Assembly (NCBI RefSeq): GCF_024139115.2
Contig: NC_085140.1
Location: forward strand, 99,460,988-99,524,987
Source: Armigeres subalbatus
Lineage: Eukaryota; Arthropoda; Insecta; Diptera; Culicidae
Direction: 5' to 3'
Length of the DNA stretch: 64,000 nucleotides
Part shown: positions 45,190 to 58,400 of the stretch, in pieces
Layout of the letters: each line of letters opens with the position of its first letter
Numbering within the stretch: the stretch's first letter is position 1
Notes under the pieces: generated by a model
The model's input: the letters and a program-made list of their open reading frames with translations, nothing else
What the model was told of the DNA's origin: nothing
The model's database searches: none
Translations under genes and position numbers: made by a program

Positions 45190-46340
45190 GGGTATGAACG
45201 GAGCTTAAAATAAGAAAGGCAACACTAGCGCCACCCAATCGGTAGACGGCTTCAAGAACTACATCTCATTTCAGGGGGGTGACTGGCACCACATGTGCCC
45301 CAACACTCACCTGTCTATGCTGCTTGAATGACTGCAAGAGGAACGATAGGTACCCTGCAGGGGGTACCCCATGCCGCCATCTCACAGCATAGACAGTCCT
45401 CACTCAGTATGGTGCTCACCCCGTCCTGCAACTGGGTGGCACCACTTGTCTACCAAGCCGGAGGCGACCCTAGGTTGGTGGCTCCTATGCCGCTCCTACC
45501 TCAGCTACGAGGCAGACCCTTTCATGTCTCCTATTTCTGAGGTGCCGCAGAGGCATCAACCCCCCGACACTCCTGCCAGTCATAGCGAGACTTTCGGATC
45601 ACAGCCGGATCACACTACTGCCTAAGCAGCCACTCTGACCATACGTACCATGCGAGTCTGACTTGTGTGCTCGCTCATACATTCAATCCCAATCGCTTGC
45701 ACCACTTGTGCACCACTCTCTTGTCATTCAGTCACTTACTCAGTGGGGGTTGTAATACCCCCATCTCCCATTTTTATCCACTCTGTGCACTTCCTGTGCA
45801 TCGTTTGGCCGTGGAGTGTAACCGTTGGTCCCAATGTGTAGCTTGGTGGCTCCTCCCCAAGCATCCTTCTCAATATTCCGCGTCGCCAGTGAGCCTCTAA
45901 TTCCTTTATCCCATCCTATAAAAAAATAAATATTCTACGTTACAACCTTACTGGCGACGTACATCCCGTTGTAACGAACCATGCATGAGCCGCAACACTT
46001 CCTCAATACTACCCGTTACAGAAACCCAAATGCGCAATATCTTTGCAGCGGTTTGAGCGGGCACTCATTCAGTTCCCTAGTGGTAAATTTATATACCGGT
46101 GCAGAATGGTTGCCAACATTAACGAACTGTCGTAGAAGATCGACAACTTCTGGTTCTCAAAAACCTAAACCTAAAGGTAGAATACAAAAACCATCCAAGG
46201 AAAAGGGGATTGAGCACAGTTGGAACGTGACTACCAAAGAAGACAGTTGCATGCAGTAAATTTTCCTATTAATCACGTGGTGAAATTTAAAGTTCCTAAA
46301 AGTGTATTTCGTGTTAATCAACCTTTTGAAAAAGCATAGT
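45190..46340. other. Retroelement-like debris, possible LTR and primer-binding site
   Basis: The stretch 45751-45944 has TGTAA...TTACA ends, a TATA-like cctataaaa and AATAAA near its right end, and is followed seven bases later by TGGCGACGT, which resembles the start of a tRNA-primer site. No partner LTR and no gag/pol were found, so this stays tentative. The short ORF at 45981-46259 shows no domain. Confidence 0.3.
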
Positions 46341-46671
46341 AGTTCTCAGTGGAAAATAGCCCTGAAACGGGAAAAACTATCGAGAGATAACAAAAACAAG
46401 GAAAAGGTAATTATAGAGGAAGAATAGTTTAAACGAGCTGTGTAGTTAGAGAGAGACGTCAAGTGGTGTATTAACCGTCCGGAATAGGTCCAGAATCGGG
46501 CCTTTTCTTTTACTCCTCTTTTGCGAGGGATTTCTTTCATCCGTAGCAGTCTCCAGGACCCAGGTCGAGGGTCAGATCTCGCTATCGACAGGCCACCTCC
46601 GCGGCCATCTTGGGATCCGCCGCACGCCTTTGGTCGGCCACGGCAGACGCCATTTTGAGGGAGACATAGAT

Positions 46672-47545
46672 CGCTTGTGCACAATCGGACGAAATCTGCC
46701 CTATCACGATCACTGGCAAGTTTATCAGGCGAACTATCCGGCAGCCCGCCGTCCGAATCGGCCTGCCGATCATCGACCACCTTCGCCGGCAAGCCCATCA
46801 GCCACACCAACCGGCAGCCCGCCGTCCGAATCGGCCTGCCGATCATTGACCACGATCTACCGCAAGTCCATCAGCCGCACCATCCGGCAGCCCGCCGTCC
46901 TAATCGGCCTGCCGACCATTGACTACCATCTCCGGCAAGTCTGTCCGGCGAACCATTCTGCAGCTCGCCGTCCGAATCGGCCTGCCGACCATCGATCACC
47001 CTCGCCGGCAAGTCCATCAGCCGCACCATCCGGCAGGCCGCCGTCCTCATCGGCCTGCCGACCATTGACTACAATCTTCGGCAAGTCTGTCCGGCGAACC
47101 ATTCGGCAGCCCGCCGTCCGAATCGGCCTGCCGACCATCGAACACCCTCGCCGGCAAATCCATCAGCCGCACCATCCGGCAGCCCGCCGTCCTAATCGGC
47201 CTGCCGACCATTGACTACGATCTCTTGCAAGTCTGTCCGGCGCACCATCCGGCAGCCTGCCATCCGAATCGGCCTGCCAACCATCGACCGCCCTCGCCAG
47301 CCGACCGCCGTTCGAATCGGCCCTACCACGCTCTCGGCCTAAGTCCATCAGGGGAACCACTCGGCAGCCCGCCGTCCGAATCCGCCTGCCGACCCTCGAC
47401 TGCCTTCGCCGGTTCATCGCCGTTCGAATCGGCCCCACCAAGACCCTCGGCAAGGTCATCTGTCGAACCATCCGTCACTCCGTCATCGTAATCAGCCGGC
47501 CAAGATCATCGACCGCCATCTCCGGCACCGAGCCGAATCGTCTGC
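46672..47545. repeat. GC-rich 73-bp tandem repeat, ~12 copies
   Basis: The marker gtccgaatcggcctgcc starts at 46751, 46824, 46897 and 46970, a strict 73-bp period, and continues with more divergence to about 47545. Since 73 is not a multiple of 3, all frames on both strands stay open and yield several overlapping Pro/Arg- or Gly/Asp-rich ORFs up to 194 aa. These are not proteins. The block is far more GC-rich than its surroundings. Unit variants alternate (…gacyayc-tccggcaagtctgtccgg versus ctcgccggcaagtccatcagc), suggesting a dimeric 146-bp sub-structure in the middle. Confidence 0.9.
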
Positions 47546-47549
47546 AGAA

Positions 47550-48350
47550 AAGGCCTCATCGACCCGCGCTGGGATCCAGCAATGCTAGCCAACGACCTCG
47601 CCAACGACACAGCCAGCCAACAACAAAAGCGTATGTACACCATTATAAAACATCTCTCTCAAAGCCCTCGCATGGGTTAATTAATAAACTAAGAATGTAA
47701 AATGAGTCGCTAGTTGAGATTATTTAAATCGACGCACTGCTTAGGTTTTTTAAGTTCACCTATCTCTTTTTCCTACTGCAACTTCTACTCTGTCGTGTCC
47801 ACTGAGAGATTGTATCTTCATCTTTTTCTTTAAAATAATACCTAGACGGTAGAAATAAGGGGGCTCCTATTTCCCCACCGGTAAGTGTTGAAAGTTTAAC
47901 TCCCACTGGAGTGAGTGCATGTTGGAGTGCAACCGTAGTATTGAATAAGACGACCCAGTGCTCAGCATAATATTCCTTTACCATTTATCCCGTCGGAGCA
48001 GCCGAGAGGCTACAGGAGCACCCAGCACGTTACGCGTGCCTAACACTCATCTACCCGGGCTTTGATACGGCCAATACACAGAGAAAACAAAAATTGTTTT
48101 CATAAATGTTTTACACTTTACATTTAAAAGTTGGTTTGTTTTCCTAAAATTAAAAGTTCTTTTTTTATTTTGAAAGTTATATTTTCAATTTGAAAGTGTT
48201 TTTTATCTGTACTCAGTGGAAATTTAAAAGTTTTTTCTTTCAGTGTAAAAACTATAGAAATGTCAAATCCACAAAAAAAAGTCGCAAAAGTAGCCATCAA
48301 AACAGAGTGCAAAACAAAACCAAAATTCCACTGCAAACCACTGCAAAATT
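47550..48350. other. No supported gene
   Basis: Contains aataaac near 47683 and a ttgaaagtt/tttaaaagt-rich AT stretch (48080-48260). Possibly the flank of a retroelement; nothing firm. Confidence 0.35.
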
Positions 48351-48359
48351 AGTTTTGCA

Positions 48360-48679
48360 ATGTCCACAGCGCAGATGCTACTTTTTATTTTTGGATTGCT
48401 TATTAAACGAAAGGTAGGTAGAATTGCGATAAGTGAATAATGTTTTTTTAATCTTTATTAATTTCACCAGGCTTTTGGAAATAGTCCGATCGTACCGCGG
48501 TTTGCCGTCTCCCGCCATGACCACTACCTAACGGTTTCCCCCTGCCGCAAAACTCAAGTTTATGCTGAATCGGAAGCTCCATGCTACGATAAACCGAAGG
48601 TAAGTTGTCAATTAAAACATCCACGGCAATAATCTGAGGTGTTATGCGTTTTATTCTCAAATTTTAGTGTTTGCAGTGA
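48360..48679 (+). CDS. Candidate three-exon micro-gene, function unknown
   Basis: Exon 1 48360-48413 (MSTAQMLLFIFGLLIKRK), intron 57 bp (GTAGGT...TTTCACCAG), exon 2 48471-48599, which is exactly 43 open codons (starts AFGNSPIVPRFAVSR, ends APCYDKPK), intron 68 bp (GTAAGT...AAATTTTAG), exon 3 48668-48679 (CLQ, stop). The product would be 64 aa with a hydrophobic, signal-like N-terminus and three cysteines. Both introns have proper borders and typical mosquito size, phase is kept, and AATAAA lies at 48885. Against it: no family is recognised, and a 70-aa ORF runs on the opposite strand (48448-48660). It could be chance or the remnant of a retroelement. Confidence 0.3.
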
Positions 48680-48884
48680 TCAGCAATGATTCCCCCCACG
48701 GGGAATGTCGATCTTGTTGATGCTGTTCTTTTTCCTGCTGGACCAGCTAATCGATTAAAAGAGTCAGTATGGTTCCTGACAGCTTGTATTGTGGAACGGG
48801 AAGTTGACCATCATTGACCTGAACCTGGAAGGTAATGCTAATGGATGTCCGTCTAGCTGGCAGGCCACTTATCATAAAATTGAA

Positions 48885-48890
48885 AATAAA
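48885..48890 (+). terminator. AATAAA possibly serving the 48360 candidate gene
   Basis: Located about 200 nt after the predicted stop. Only meaningful if the gene is real. Confidence 0.3.
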
Positions 48891-48899
48891 CACCTCTAA

Positions 48900-49450
48900 G
48901 TTGATGTACCAAATGCGTACCTATGCGTACCTCCGGGGATTTTGAACGTACCTCAATATTTCCTAGAAAATCGGTGGCCTGCTGAATAGACGGTCGATTT
49001 TTCGAAAATCTTCGTAAAACTTCTCAATTTTATCGCTAATGTAATGTACCAAGTACGTACCTTCCGGAATTATATTTGTTTTTCAACGTACCTCAAAATT
49101 TCCCATACTTTCTTATACTAAACTTTTCAAATCGCTTTATATGTTAGATAACTCGACGGAATCGGATTCCTTGGAAAATTCTAGGCCGGAAACATATATA
49201 AAACCTTATACTTAAGTTGAATAATGGCAGTTTTATACTAAAAGCGTGATTTCGGGCCAAAAAAATCATATAAATACATTAGAAAACTCCTAAATACACA
49301 CCAAAACATAAATAAGAGCTTACGCCTGAAAGTAGGCAATTAACAGAACGCTCGGATATTGTATAAAATGCATTTCCAACAATTTTCAATTCAAAACGAA
49401 ATTAAAAACCGATAAGATATACATATATAGTTCAAAAATGCATATCAATA
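48900..49450. other. Flank of satellite with CGTACCTC words
   Basis: The words gcgtacctcc, gaacgtacctcaa, tacgtaccttcc and caacgtacctcaaaa occur in this flank. The 180-bp satellite contains caacgtacctcgata, so this flank may hold very diverged monomers or the ancestral single-copy sequence. Confidence 0.4.
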
Positions 49451-52400
49451 AGGTACATTGCACAAATCGACCAAAAATGTCCATCTGATCCTTCAAGGAC
49501 ATTCTCAGGTATCCCAAGTTTGTCGCAATTGCATGGCATGCCAACGTACCTCGATAGAAATATTTTTTATCAAATTATTTAATAAAAAGTCAATTATTCC
49601 AGATTAAATCCAATTAATTCGAATTTCTTTAGGTACATTGCACAAATCAACCCCAAATGTCCTTCTGATCCCTCAAGGACATTCTCAGGTATCCCAAGTT
49701 TGTCGCAATTGCATAGCATGCCAACGTACCTCGATAAAAATAATTTTAATCAAATTATTTAATAAAAAGTCAATTATTCCAGATTAAATCCAATTAATTC
49801 GAATTTCTTTAGGTACATTGCACAAATCAACCCCAAATGTCCTTCTGATCCCTCAAGGACATTCTCAAGTATCCCAAGTTTGTCGCAATTGCATAGCATG
49901 CCAACGTACCTCGATAAAAATAATTTTAATCAAATTATTTAATAAAAAGTCAATTATTCCAGATTAAATCCAATTAATTCGAATTTCTTCAACAACATTG
50001 CACAAATCACCCCACACTGTCCTTCTGAGCCTTCAAAGACATTCTCAGGTATCCCAAGTTTGTCGCAATTGCATAGCATGCCAACGTACCTCGATAAAAA
50101 TAATTTTAATCAAATTATGTAAAAAAAGTCAATTATTCCAGATTAAATCCAATTAATTCGAATTTCTTTAGGTACATTGCACAAATCAACCCCAAATGTC
50201 CTTCTGATCCCTCAAGGACATTCTCAGGTATCCCAAGTTTGTCGCAATTGCATAGCATGCCAACGTACCTCGATAAAAATAATTTTAATCAAATTATTTA
50301 ATGTCAATTATTCCAGATTAAATCCAATTAATTCGAATTTCTTTAGGTACATTGCACAAATCAACCCCAAATGTCCTTCTGATCCCTCAAGGACATTCTC
50401 AGGTATCCCAAGTTTGTCGCAATTGCATAGCATGCCAACGTACCTCGATAAAAATAATTTTAATCAAATCAGTCAATTATTCCAGATTAAATCCAATTAA
50501 TTCGAATTTCTTTAAGTACATTGCACAAATCGACCCCAAATGTCCTTCTGATCCTTCAAGGACATTCTCAGGTATCCCAAGTTTGTCGCAATTGCATGGC
50601 ATGCCAACGTACCTCGATAGAAATATTTCTTATCAAATTATTTAATAAAAAGTCAATTATTCCAGATTAAATCCAATTAATTCGAATTTATTTAGGTACA
50701 TTGCACAAATCAACCCCAAATGTCCTTCTGATCCCTCAAGGACATTCTCAGGTATCCCAAGTTTGTCGCAATTGCATAGCATGCCAACGTACCTCGATAA
50801 AAATAATTTTTATCAAATTATTTAATAAAAAGTCAATTATTATAGATTAAATCCAAATAATTCGAATTTCCTTAAGTACATTGCACAAATCGACCCCAAA
50901 TATCCTTCTGATCCTTCAAGGACATTCTCAGGTATCCCAAGTTTGTCGCAATTGCATAGCATGCCAACGTACCTCGATAAAAATAATTTTTATCAAATTA
51001 TTTAATAAAAAGTCAATTATTATAGATTAAATCCAATTAATTCGAATTTCCTTAAGTACATTGCACAAATCGACCCCAAATGTTCTTCTGATCCTTCAAG
51101 GACATTCTCAGGTATCCCAAGTTTGTCGCAATTGCATAGCATGCCAACGTACCTCGATAGAAATAATTTAATCAAATTATTTAATAAAAAGTCAATTATT
51201 CCAGATTAAATCCAATTAATTCGAATTTCTTTAAGTACATTGCACAAATCGACCCCAAATGTCCTTCTGATCCTTCAAGGACATTCTCAGGTATCCCAAG
51301 TTTGTCGCAATTGCATAGCATGCCAACGTACCTCGATAAAAATAATTTTAATCAAATTATTTAATAAAAAGTCAATTATTCCAGATTAAATCCAATTAAT
51401 TCGAATTTCTTTAGGTACATTGCACAAATCAACCCCAAATGTCCTTCTGATCCCTCAAGGACATTCTCAGGTATCCCAAGTTTGTCGTAATTGCATAGCA
51501 TGCCAACGTACCTCGATAAAAATAATTTTAATCAAATTATTTAATAAAAAGTCAATTATTCCAGATTAAATCCAATTAATTCGAATTTCTTTAGGTACAT
51601 TGCACAAATCAACCCCAAATGTCCTTCTGATCCCTCAAGGACATTCTCAGGTATCCCAAGTTTGTCGCAATTGCATAGCATGCCAACGTACCTCGATAAA
51701 AATAATTTTAATCAAAATATTCAATAAAAAGTCAATTATTCCATATTAAATCCAATTAATTCGAATTTCTTTAGGTACATTGCACAAATCGACCCCAAAT
51801 GTCCTTCTGATCCTCAAGGACATTCTCAGGTATCACAAGTTTGTCGCAATTGCATAGCATGCCAACGTACCTCGATAAAAATAATTTTAATCAAATTATT
51901 TAATAAAAAGTCGATTATTCCATATTAAGTCAAATTAATTCGAATTTCTTTAGGTACATTGCACAAATCGACCCCAAATGTCCTTCTGATCCTCAAGGAC
52001 ATTCTCAGGTATCACAAGTTTGTCGCAATTGCATAGCATGCCAACGTACCTCGATAAAAATAATTTTAATCAAATTATTTAATAAAAAGTCAATTGTTAT
52101 AGATTAAATCCAATTAATTCGAATTTCCTTAAGTACATTGCACAAATCGACCCCAAATGTCCTTCTGATCCTTCAAGGACATTCTCAGGTATCCCAAGTT
52201 TGTCGCAATTGCATAGCATGCCAACGTACCTCGATAAAAATAATTTTAATCAAAATATTCAATAAAAAGTCAATTATTCCAGATTAAATCCAATTAATTC
52301 GAATTTCTTTAGGTACATTGCACAAATCAACCCCAAATGTCCTTCTGATCCCTCAAGGACATTCTCAGGTATCCCAAGTTTGTCGCAATTGCATAGCATG

Positions 52401-55400
52401 CCAACGTACCTCGATAAAAATAATTTTAATCAAATTATTTAATAAAAAGTCAATTATTCCAGATTAAATCCAATTAATTCGAATTTCTTTAGGTACATTG
52501 CACAAATCAACCCCAAATGTCCTTCTGATCCCTCAAGGACATTCTCAGGTATCCCAAGTTTGTCGCAATTGCATAGCATGCCAACGTACCTCGATAAAAA
52601 TAATTTTAATCAAAATATTCAATAAAAAGTCAATTATTCCAGATTAAATCCAATTAATTCGAATTTCTTTAGGTACATTGCACAAATCAACCCCAAATGT
52701 CCTTCTGATCCCTCAAGGACATTCTCAGGTATCCCAAGTTTGTCGCAATTGCATAGCATGCCAACGTACCTCGATAAAAATAATTTTAATCAAATTATTT
52801 AATAAAAAGTCAATTATTCCAGATTAAATCCAATTAATTCGAATTTCTTTAAGTACATTGCACAAATCGACCCCAAATGTCCTTCTGATCCTTCAAGGAC
52901 ATTCTCAGGTATCCCAAGTTTGTCGCAATTGCATAGCATGCCAACGTACCTCGATAAAAATAATTTTAATCAAATTATTTAATAAAAAGTCAATTATTCC
53001 AGATTAAATCCAATTAATTCGAATTTCTTTAGGTACATTGCACAAATCAAGGACATTCTCAGGTATCCCAAGTTTGTCGCAATTGCATAGCATGCCAACG
53101 TACCTCGATAAAAATAATTTTAATCAAATTATTCAATAAAAAGTCAATTATTCCAGATTAAATCCAATTAATTCGAATTTCTTTAGGTACATTGCACAAA
53201 TCAACCCCAAATGTCCTTCTGATCCCTCAAGGACATTCTCAGGTATCCCAAGTTTGTCGCAATTGCATAGCATGCCAACGTACCTCGATAAAAATAATTT
53301 TAATCAAATTATTTAATAAAAAGTCAATTATTCCAGATTAAATCCAATTAATTCGAATTTCTTTAAGTACATTGCACAAATCGACCCCAAATGTCCTTCT
53401 GATCCTTCAAGGACATTCTCAGGTATCCCAAGTTTGTCGCAATTGCATGGCATGCCAACGTACCTCGATAGAAATATTTCTTATCAAATTATTTAATAAA
53501 AAGTCAATTATTCCAGATTAAATCCAATTAATTCGAATTTCTTTAAGTACATTGCACAAATCAACCCCAAATGTCCTTCTGATCCCTCAAGGACATTCTC
53601 AGGTATCCCAAGTTTGTCGCAATTGCATAGCATGCCAACGTACCTCGATAAAAATAATTTTAATCAAATTATTTAATAAAAAGTCAATTATTCCAGATTA
53701 AATCCAATCAATTCGAATTTCATTAGGTACATTGCACAAATCGACCCCAAATGTCCTTCTGATCCTTCAAGGACATTCTCAGGTATCCCAAGTTTGTCGC
53801 AATTGCATAGCATGCCAACGTACCTCGATAAAAATAATTTTAATCAAATTATTTAATAAAAAGTCAATTATTCCAGATTAAATCCAATTAATTCGAATTT
53901 CTTTAGGTACATTGCACAAATCAACCCCAAATGTCCTTCTGATCCTTCAAGGACATTCTCAGGTATCCCAAGTTTGTCGCAATTGCATAGCATGCCAACG
54001 GACCTCGATAAAATAATTTTAATCAAATTATTTAATAAAAGTCAATTATTCCAGATTAAATCCAATTAATTCGAAGTTCTTTAGGTACATTGCTCAAATC
54101 AACCCCAAATGTCCTTCTGATCCCTCGAGGACATTCTCAGGTATCCCAAGATGGTCGCAATTGCATAGCATGCCAACGTACCTCGATAAACATAATTTTA
54201 TCAAATTATTTAATAAAAAGTCATTTCTTCCAGATTAAATCCAATTAATTCGAATTTCTTTAGGTACATTGCTCAAAACAACCCCAAATGTCCTTCTGAT
54301 CCCTCAAGGACATTCTCAGGTATCCCAAGTTTGTCGCAATTGCATAGCATGCCAACGTACCTCGATAAAATAATTTTAATCAAAATATTTAATAAAAAGT
54401 CGATTATTCCATATTAAGTCAAATTAATTCGAATTTCTTTAGGTACATTGCACAAATCGACCCCAAATGTCCTTCTGATCCTCAAGGACATTCTCAGGTA
54501 TCCCAAGTTTGTCGCAATTGCATAGCATGCCAACGTACCTCGATAAAAATAATTTTAATCAAATTATTTAATAAAAAGTCAATTATTCCAGATTAAATCC
54601 AATTAATTCGAATTTCCTTAAGTACATTGCACAAATCGACCCCAAATGTCCTTCTGATCCTTCAAGGACATTCTCAGGTATCCCAAGTTTGTCGCAATTG
54701 CATAGCATGCCAACGTACCTTGATAGAAATATTTTTTATCAAATTATTTAATAAAATGTCAATTATTCCAGATTAAATCCAATTAATTCGAATTTCTTTA
54801 GGTACATTGCACAAATCAACCCCAAATGTCCTTCTGATCCCTCAAGGACATTCTCAGGTATCCCAAGTTTGTCGCAATTGCATAGCATGCCAACGTACCT
54901 CGATAGAAATATTTTTTATCAAATTATTTAATAAAATGTCAATTATTCCAGATTAAATCCAATTATTTCGAATTTCTTTAGGTACATTGCTCAAATCAAC
55001 CCCAAATGTCCTTCTGATCCCTCAAGGACATTCTCAGGTATCCCAAGTTTGTCGCAATTGCATAGCATGCCAACGTACCTCGATAAAAATAATTTTAATC
55101 AAATTATTTAATAAAAAGTCAATTATTCCAGATTAAATCCAATTAATTCGAATTTCTTCAGGTACATTGCACAAATCGACCCCAAATGTCCTACTGATCC
55201 TACAAGGATATTCTCAGGTATCCCAAGTTTGTCGCAATTGCATAGCATGCCAACGTACCTCGATAAAAATAATTTTAATCAAATTATTTAATAAAAAGTC
55301 AATTATTCCAGATTAAATCCAATTAATTCGAATTTCTTTAAGTACATTGCACAAATCGACCCCAAATGTCCTTCTGATCCTTCAAGGACATTCTCAGGTA

Positions 55401-58400
55401 TCCCAAGTTTGTCGCAATTGCATAGCATGCCAACGTACCTCGATAAAAATAATTTTAATCAAATTATTTAATAAAAAGTCAATTATTCCAGATTAAATCC
55501 AATTAATTCGAATTTCTTTAGGTACATTGCACAAATCAACCCCAAATGTCCTTCTGATCCCTCAAGGACATTCTCAGGTATCCCAAGTTTGTCGCAATTG
55601 CATAGCATGCCAACGTACCTCGATAAAAATAATTTTAATCAAATTATTTAATAAAAAGTCAATTATTCCAGATTAAATCCAATTAATTCGAATTTCTTTA
55701 GGTACATTGCACAAATCAACCCCAAATGTCCTTCTGATCCCTCAAGGACATTCTCAGGTATCCCAAGTTTGTCGCAATTGCATAGCATGCCAACGTACCT
55801 CGATAAAAATAATTTTAATCAAATTATTTAATAAAAAGTCAATTATTCCAGATTAAATCCAATTAATTCGAATTTCTTTAGGTACATTGCACAAATCAAC
55901 CCCAAATGTCCTTCTGATCCCTCAAGGACATTCTCAGGTATCCCAAGTTTGTCGCAATTGCATAGCATGCCAACGTACCTCGATAAAAATAATTTTAATC
56001 AAATTATTTAATAAAAAGTCAATTATTCCAGATTAAATCCAATTAATTCGAATTTCTTTAGGTACATTGCACAAATCAACCCCAAATGTCCTTCTGATCC
56101 CTCAAGGACATTCTCAGGTATCCCAAGTTTGTCGCAATTGCATAGCATGCCAACGTACCTCGATAAAAATAATTTTTATCAAATTATTTAATAAAAAGTC
56201 AATTATTCCAGATTAAATCCAATTAATTCGAATTTCTTTAGGTACATTGCACAAATCAACCCCAAATGTCCTTCTGATCCCTCAAGGACATTCTCAGGTA
56301 TCCCAAGTTTGTCGCAATTGCATAGCATGCCAACGTACCTCGATAAAAATAATTTTTATCAAATTATTTAATAAAAAGTCAATTATTCCAGATTAAATCA
56401 AATTAATTCGAATTTATTTAGGTAAACTGCACAAATCAACCCCAAATGTCCTTCTGATCCCTCAAGGACATTCTCAGGTATCCCAAGTTTGTCGCAATTG
56501 CATAGCATGCCAACGTACCTCGATAGAAATATTTTTTATCAAATTATTTAATAAAAAGTCAATTATTCCGATTGAATCCAATTAATTCGAATTTCTTTAA
56601 GTACATTGCAAACATCGACTCCAAATGTCTTTCTGATCCTTCAAGGACATTCTCAGGAATCCCAAGTTTGTCGCAATTGCATAGCATGCCAACGTACCTC
56701 GATAAAAATAATTTTAATCAAATTATTTAATAAAAAGTCAATTATTCCAGATTAAATCCAATTAATTCGAATTTCTTTAGGTACATTGCACAAATCAACC
56801 CCAAATGTCCTTCTGATCCCTCAAGGACATTCTCAGGTATCCCAAGTTTGTCGCAATTGCATAGCATGCCAACGTACCTCGATAAAAATAATTTTAATCA
56901 AATCAGTCAATTATTCCAGATTAAATCCAATTAATTCGAATTTCTTTAAGTACATTGCACAAATCGACCCCAAATGTCCTTCTGATCCTTCAAGGACATT
57001 CTCAGGTATCCCAAGTTTGTCGCAATTGCATGGCATGCCAACGTACCTCGATAGAAATATTTCTTATCAAATTATTTAATAAAAAGTCAATTATTCCAGA
57101 TTAAATCCAATTAATTCGAATTTATTTAGGTACATTGCACAAATCAACCCCAAATGTCCTTCTGATCCCTCAAGGACATTCTCAGGTATCCCAAGTTTGT
57201 CGCAATTGCATAGCATGCCAACGTACCTCGATAAAAATAATTTTTATCAAATTATTTAATAAAAAGTCAATTATTCCAGATTAAATCCAATTAATTCGAA
57301 TTTCTTTAGGTACATTGCACAAATCAACCCCAAATGTCCTTCTGATCCCTCAAGGACATTCTCAGGTATCCCAAGTTTGTCGCAATTGCATAGCATGCCA
57401 ACGTACCTCGATAAAAATAATTTTAATCAAAATATTCAATAAAAAGTCAATTATTCCAGATTAAATCCAATTAATTCGAATTTCTTTAGGTACATTGCAC
57501 AAATCAACCCCAAATGTCCTTCTGATCCCTCAAGGACATTCTCAGGTATCCCCAGTTTGTCGCAATTGCATAGCATGCCAACGTACCTCGATAAAAATAA
57601 TTTTAATCAAAATATTTAATAAAAAGTCAATTATTCCAGATTAAATCCAATTAATTCGAATTTCTTTAAGTACATTGCACAAATCGACCCCAAATGTCCT
57701 TCTGATCCTTCAAGGACATTCTCAGGTATCCCAAGTTTGTCGCAATTGCATAGCATGCCAACGTACCTCGATAAAAATAATTTTAATCAAATTATTTAAT
57801 AAAAAGTCAATTATTCCAGATTAAATCCAATTAATTCGAATTTCTTTAGGTACATTGCACAAATCAACCCCAAATGTCCTTCTGATCCCTCAAGGACATT
57901 CTCAGGTATCCCAAGTTTGTCGCAATTGCATAGCATGCCAACGTACCTCGATAAAAATAATTTTAATCAAATTATTTAATAAAAAGTCAATTATTCCAGA
58001 TTAAATCCAATTAATTCGAATTTCTTTAAGTACATTGCACAAATCGACCCCAAATGTCCTTCTGATCCTTCAAGGACATTCTCAGGTATCCCAAGTTTGT
58101 CGCAATTGCATGGCATGCCAACGTACCTCGATAGAAATATTTCTTATCAAATTATTTAATAAAAAGTCAATTATTCCAGATTAAATCCAATTAATTCGAA
58201 TTTATTTAGGTACATTGCACAAATCAACCCCAAATGTCCTTCTGATCCCTCAAGGACATTCTCAGGTATCCCAAGTTTGTCGCAATTGCATAGCATGCCA
58301 ACGTATCTCGATAAAATAATTTTTATCAAATTATTTAATAAAAGTCAATTATTCCAGATTAAATCCAATTAATTCGAATTTCTTTAGGTACATTGCACAA

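Noticed and set aside
46630..47491. 194-aa Pro/Arg-rich ORF and several overlapping ones on both strands
   Set aside because: The 73-bp repeat is stop-free in several frames; the frame shifts at each unit, and no frame is favoured.
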